Below, one piece after another: positions 12,255-14,945 of a stretch of DNA of 14,945 bases. Numbering within the stretch: the stretch's first letter is position 1; every line of letters begins with the position of its first letter. A program made the translations under genes and the position numbers. The notes below the pieces were generated by a model. The model had not been told where the DNA came from. It ran no database searches and saw only the letters and a program-made list of their open reading frames with translations. Origin of the DNA: an uncultured Clostridia bacterium (GTDB lineage: Bacteria > Bacillota > Clostridia > TANB77 > CAG-508); contig CAOPQH010000028.1 in NCBI GenBank assembly GCA_948505485.1, forward strand, positions 1 to 14,945, in the 5' to 3' direction.

Positions 12255-13967
12255 TTAAAAAGTAATGTTTGAAATTCCTAATAATTTCTTTTGTATCTTT
12301 AATAAATCAGCTGTATTTATCTTTCCATCTCTATTTATATCTGCTGATTTCATTTTTACATTATTTGTTATTTTTTTAATAGATAATAAATGTTTTTGTA
12401 TCATTAATAAATCAGCTGTATCTATTTTTCCATCTCCGTTTATATCGCCTAATACTACTACTGTATATTCACCATTTACATTTGTATTTGTTGTTACCAT
12501 TGAAGATGAAGATAATTGTTTTTTATCTGAATTTTTAATAATTGTTTGATTACCCAATAAACTAACTATGTCTGATACTTTTGTTTCAGGAATAACAGTA
12601 ATAGTTTTATCTATTTTGTTAAATTGAATTTTATCATTACTGATATTGTTTGGTTGCTGATTATTATTTGTATTTTCACTTTCTATTTCTACTAAATATT
12701 TTTTATAATTCTTTTCATTATCTGATGTCTGTCTTGCAACATACCCTATAGTACCACTTGATTTCATAACTTTATCCCAATACGTTCCATCAACTTTATT
12801 TTTAGCCTTTTCTAATCTAGTAACTATTTCATCTTTATATAAGTATCCAACTGTTTTACTACCATTAGGTTCACTTCTCATTTTTATTGAAGAATTTACA
12901 TTAACTTTTACTATATCTGTTGTAACTTTACCTGATGTTTGAGTTGATGGTCTTGTGCATACTGATGTAGGCATATTCTCATATACAGGTATAATAAATG
13001 TGTATTTCCCATTTATTGTGTTTACTGTGTTGTAAGTTCTTCTTAATGATGTTCCTTCATTTTGTGCAGCTAGTATATTTTGCATATATTGATGATAATA
13101 TAAGCTATTATCTGAATTATCTACATCAAATTTTTGTAAGTATAATGTGTTTTGTCCTCGTGCTATGTAATTTTTAGCAATTTCTTGTGTTCCACCTTTT
13201 ATAGATTTTTCTAAACTTGTCCACCCTTTTTCTTTAGCTTTTTTTAATCCATTTAATATAACTTTATCTTTTCCTGAGCCAGTTGCACCTATATTAAATA
13301 CATTATAAACTCCTATATATTGGTTATTATATCCTTTTCCTTTTGTTAATGCTGTTCCTGAAGTTCCTTGCTCTTGTAAAATTCTAGCAACAATATAATA
13401 AGGACTAACATTGCTTTGTTTAGATGCTTCTTTTATTGCATTTTTACATGAAGTATTATTTAAAAAAGTTCCTCTAACCATGCTATTTATTGTATTCCCA
13501 TCATATCCACTATATGATAATTCTTGAAATTGAAAAACATCTGATTCATTTATTGAATTTCTTGGATCCATCATATATTTTATTGCAGACTCAGATGCAC
13601 AAACCCAACTTCCACTATCATATTTATTATTTTTACATATTGCACAAATCCAATCTCCTGCATAATTACTTTGATTTGCTGGCACTAAATTACGTGGTGA
13701 TGAGCCATGTCCGACATATTCATTTGCAATAACTGTATTCCAATTTATTCCTGTATATAATATTTTAAATGTCCAATTTGGATGTGCTTTTTTTAATTGT
13801 TGTATTTGAGACTTTATTCCAGGATATTTTGAATTATCTATTGAATTTATATCTGAACTAATCTTTTGTGTAGCTGAAAGCGATTCAATTGTAAAGAATA
13901 GATTTAATAATGTAAAAAATATTACTATTAGTAACATTATAGTTAATATTCTTTTTATACTTTTCAT
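12255..13967 (-). CDS. Secreted glucosaminidase-like wall hydrolase with SH3 and dockerin domains
   Basis: A 570-residue secreted protein, probably an N-acetylglucosaminidase cleaving peptidoglycan glycan strands. A signal sequence or N-terminal helix (about 7-30) is followed by a region typical of these clostridial enzymes (KYPGIKSQIQQLKKAHPNW at 47-65, then EYVGHGSSPRNLV). The GH73-like catalytic part comes next, with VARILQEQGTSG (probable catalytic E199) and YNVFNIGATG. An SH3-type wall-binding domain follows (about 351-425), then a linker, and a type I dockerin at 507-566 with two calcium loops, DINGDGKIDTAD and DINRDGKINTAD. Four Cys at 108-123 and 174 may form disulfides or a metal site. 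AGAGGTGAT supports ATG 13967. It is the first gene of a two-gene operon. A dockerin on a wall hydrolase is odd outside cellulosome producers, and no recognised cohesin gene is in the window. Confidence 0.88.
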   Translation of the reverse strand: MKSIKRILTIMLLIVIFFTLLNLFFTIESLSATQKISSDINSIDNSKYPGIKSQIQQLKKAHPNWTFKILYTGINWNTVIANEYVGHGSSPRNLVPANQSNYAGDWICAICKNNKYDSGSWVCASESAIKYMMDPRNSINESDVFQFQELSYSGYDGNTINSMVRGTFLNNTSCKNAIKEASKQSNVSPYYIVARILQEQGTSGTALTKGKGYNNQYIGVYNVFNIGATGSGKDKVILNGLKKAKEKGWTSLEKSIKGGTQEIAKNYIARGQNTLYLQKFDVDNSDNSLYYHQYMQNILAAQNEGTSLRRTYNTVNTINGKYTFIIPVYENMPTSVCTRPSTQTSGKVTTDIVKVNVNSSIKMRSEPNGSKTVGYLYKDEIVTRLEKAKNKVDGTYWDKVMKSSGTIGYVARQTSDNEKNYKKYLVEIESENTNNNQQPNNISNDKIQFNKIDKTITVIPETKVSDIVSLLGNQTIIKNSDKKQLSSSSMVTTNTNVNGEYTVVVLGDINGDGKIDTADLLMIQKHLLSIKKITNNVKMKSADINRDGKINTADLLKIQKKLLGISNITF

Positions 13968-14006
13968 TTTATCACCTCTTTTGTTATTTTCTATATATTT
14001 ACTATC

Positions 14007-14039
14007 TTTTGGTATTTTTTAGCTTTTATGGTATTTTTA
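14007..14039 (-). repeat. Two direct repeats in the glucosaminidase leader
   Basis: Plus-strand TTTTGGTATTTTTTA (14007-14021) and TTTTATGGTATTTTTA (14024-14039) share TGGTATTTTT, spaced about 18 nt apart. They lie between the predicted promoter and the start codon, where a regulator or RNA element could act. AT-rich low complexity weakens the case. Confidence 0.35.
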
Positions 14040-14058
14040 ATCATTTTTAGTCATAATA

Positions 14059-14088
14059 AGTATATCACTCTTATATTTTGTAAGTCAA
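14059..14088 (-). promoter_or_regulatory. Putative sigma-A promoter of the glucosaminidase operon
   Basis: TTGACT (-35, 14083-14088) and TATACT (-10, 14059-14064) are 18 nt apart on the minus strand, giving a leader of about 85 nt before ATG 13967. Confidence 0.55.
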
Positions 14089-14143
14089 TTAAATTAGCAT
14101 TTTTCATACTTTTGTAAAGAAAATGTAAAATAAATGTAAAAAT

Positions 14144-14168
14144 CGGAAGAAGCTTTTAACCTCTTCCG
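14144..14168 (-). terminator. Terminator overlapping the end of the third Cys-rich peptide gene
   Basis: CGGAAGA (14162-14168 as read on the minus strand) pairs with TCTTCCG (14144-14150), followed by ATTTTTAC on the minus strand. One arm is made of the last sense codons (GCGGAAGAGG), so the hairpin spans the stop codon. Confidence 0.6.
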
Positions 14169-14320
14169 CAACACCCAAAATTTGTAAATAATAATAAGAA
14201 TATTATTATGAAAAATAATATAGTACTATCGTTTCCGCAACCACATCCATTGCCACCAAACAATCCTCCTAAAAGACCATTATTATTGCAACAGCAATCA
14301 TTTCTATTATCTTCTGGCAT
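14156..14320 (-). CDS. Small Cys/Gly-rich single-helix membrane peptide 3 (YjcZ-like in layout)
   Basis: A 54-residue peptide with 7 cysteines. It starts MPEDNRNDCCCNNNG, passes through a Gly-rich stretch (LLGGLFGGNGCGCGND), then one helix (about 34-45, ILFFIIIFLLLF), and ends TNFGCCGRG. The opening MPE-D-N-R matches peptide 2 (8183-8302), and the helix closely resembles that of peptide 1 (8026-8142), so it appears to be a paralogue although 6 kb away and on the other strand. AAAGGAGG lies upstream of the ATG. A sporulation-type promoter element precedes it and a terminator overlaps its end, so it is a single-gene unit. It shares an 82-bp divergent region with the U32 peptidase gene. The function is unknown. 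Confidence 0.7.
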   Translation of the reverse strand: MPEDNRNDCCCNNNGLLGGLFGGNGCGCGNDSTILFFIIIFLLLFTNFGCCGRG

Positions 14321-14348
14321 ATGTTTACCTCCTTTATCTTTTATACAA

Positions 14349-14381
14349 TATAGTATGCGAATTTCAAAATTTATGTTACAA
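14349..14381 (-). promoter_or_regulatory. Putative sporulation-type promoter of Cys-rich peptide 3
   Basis: On the minus strand TTGTAACA (14374-14381) lies 16 nt before CATACTATA (14349-14357), nearly the same arrangement as upstream of the plus-strand Cys-peptide pair. An alternative sigma-A reading (TTGAAA, 16 nt, TATAAA at 14340-14345) would start transcription within the ribosome binding site, which favours the first. Confidence 0.4.
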
Positions 14382-14402
14382 TATATAAAAAGGAGAATTT
14401 AA

Positions 14403-14945
14403 ATGATAGAACTATTGTCACCTGTTGGTAATTTTGAATGCTTAAAAGCTGCTGTACAAAATGGTGCTAATGCAGTATATTTTGGAGCTAATACGTTTAG
14501 TGCAAGGGCTTTTGCAACTAACTTTGATTTAAAAACACTAGAAGATGCTATAAACTATGCTAAATTAAGAAATGTAAAAACTAATCTTACATTAAATACT
14601 TTAATAAAAGACAATGAATTTGAACAAGCTTTTGAATTAGCTAAAAAAGCCTATGAATTCGGCATAGATGCAATAATTATTCAAGATTTAGGGCTTGCAA
14701 GTCAATTATTAAAATCATTTCCTGATATAACTTTACATGCAAGTACTCAAATGACTGTACATAATTTAGAAGGTGTAAAACAATTAGAAAATTTAGGATT
14801 TAAGCGAGTTGTTTTATCTCGCGAACTTTCGATAAATGAAATTGAACATATTTGTAAAAATACTAATATTGAAATAGAAGTATTTGTTCATGGTGCATTA
14901 TGTATTTCATATTCAGGTCAGTGTCTATTTTCTAGCATGGTAGGT
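14403..14945 (+). CDS. U32 family peptidase (cut by window edge)
   Basis: The first 181 residues of a U32 (collagenase-like) family protein; the gene runs past the window. It opens MIELLSPVGNFECLKAAVQNGANAVYFG, the TIM-barrel start typical of the family. It reaches the family signature at residues about 160-179: E-V-F-V-H-G-A-L-C-I, then S-G-Q-C-L-F-S-S. Members include peptidases and enzymes of tRNA or ubiquinone hydroxylation (TrhP, UbiU/UbiV type) whose Cys residues hold an Fe-S cluster; in Clostridia the TrhP-like group (tRNA U34 hydroxylation) is a common one, but the fragment does not decide this. AGGAG lies 7 nt before ATG 14403. No convincing -35 was found in the 82-bp region shared with the divergent peptide gene. 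Confidence 0.9.
   Translation, partial: MIELLSPVGNFECLKAAVQNGANAVYFGANTFSARAFATNFDLKTLEDAINYAKLRNVKTNLTLNTLIKDNEFEQAFELAKKAYEFGIDAIIIQDLGLASQLLKSFPDITLHASTQMTVHNLEGVKQLENLGFKRVVLSRELSINEIEHICKNTNIEIEVFVHGALCISYSGQCLFSSMVG

Noticed and set aside
12300..12420. Duplicated AATAAATCAGCTGTAT about 105 bp apart as a mobile or regulatory repeat
   Set aside because: It encodes the two homologous calcium loops of the dockerin, so the repeat is explained by the protein.

Overview
The window is a stretch of a very AT-rich, low-GC Gram-positive chromosome, most likely an uncultured gut-type Clostridia. This rests on strong AGGAGG ribosome binding sites, SepF and DivIVA, an LPxTG-type surface protease, a dockerin-bearing cell-wall hydrolase and tiny Cys-rich peptides of the YjcZ-like kind. 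I see no phage, insertion sequence, CRISPR array, tRNA or rRNA. Most genes lie on the minus strand.

Positions 1-7864 are a housekeeping block, all minus strand. Read in the direction of transcription it contains: an operon of mutL, a four-helix membrane protein, miaA and a HlyD-like membrane protein; then sepF and divIVA behind a textbook promoter (TTGACA, 17 nt, GATACT); then rsmD with a coiled-coil protein; then the start of an FtsK/SpoIIIE DNA translocase cut by the window edge. These genes serve mismatch repair, tRNA and rRNA modification, septum assembly and chromosome segregation. Terminators follow divIVA and the coiled-coil gene.

Positions 7865-14402 are a surface and envelope island. 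On the plus strand sits a pair of 38-39 residue peptides with 10 cysteines each, closed by a strong two-way terminator. On the minus strand are a sortase-type papain-family protease with a small acidic membrane protein, and an operon of a dockerin-bearing glucosaminidase followed by a membrane-anchored Ig/SH3/cadherin-like protein. A third Cys-rich peptide closes the island. The first peptide of the plus-strand pair and the third peptide are both preceded by a similar promoter-like element (TTGTAACA, 15-16 nt, CATA-N-TATA), which suggests shared, possibly sporulation-type, control.

Positions 14403-14945 hold the start of a plus-strand U32 peptidase gene.

The points most worth a second look are the Cys-rich peptide set with its shared promoter element, the dockerin hydrolase beside a membrane-anchored multi-domain partner, a promoter embedded in a terminator stem, and a long open frame with a perfect 20-bp palindrome upstream of rsmD.
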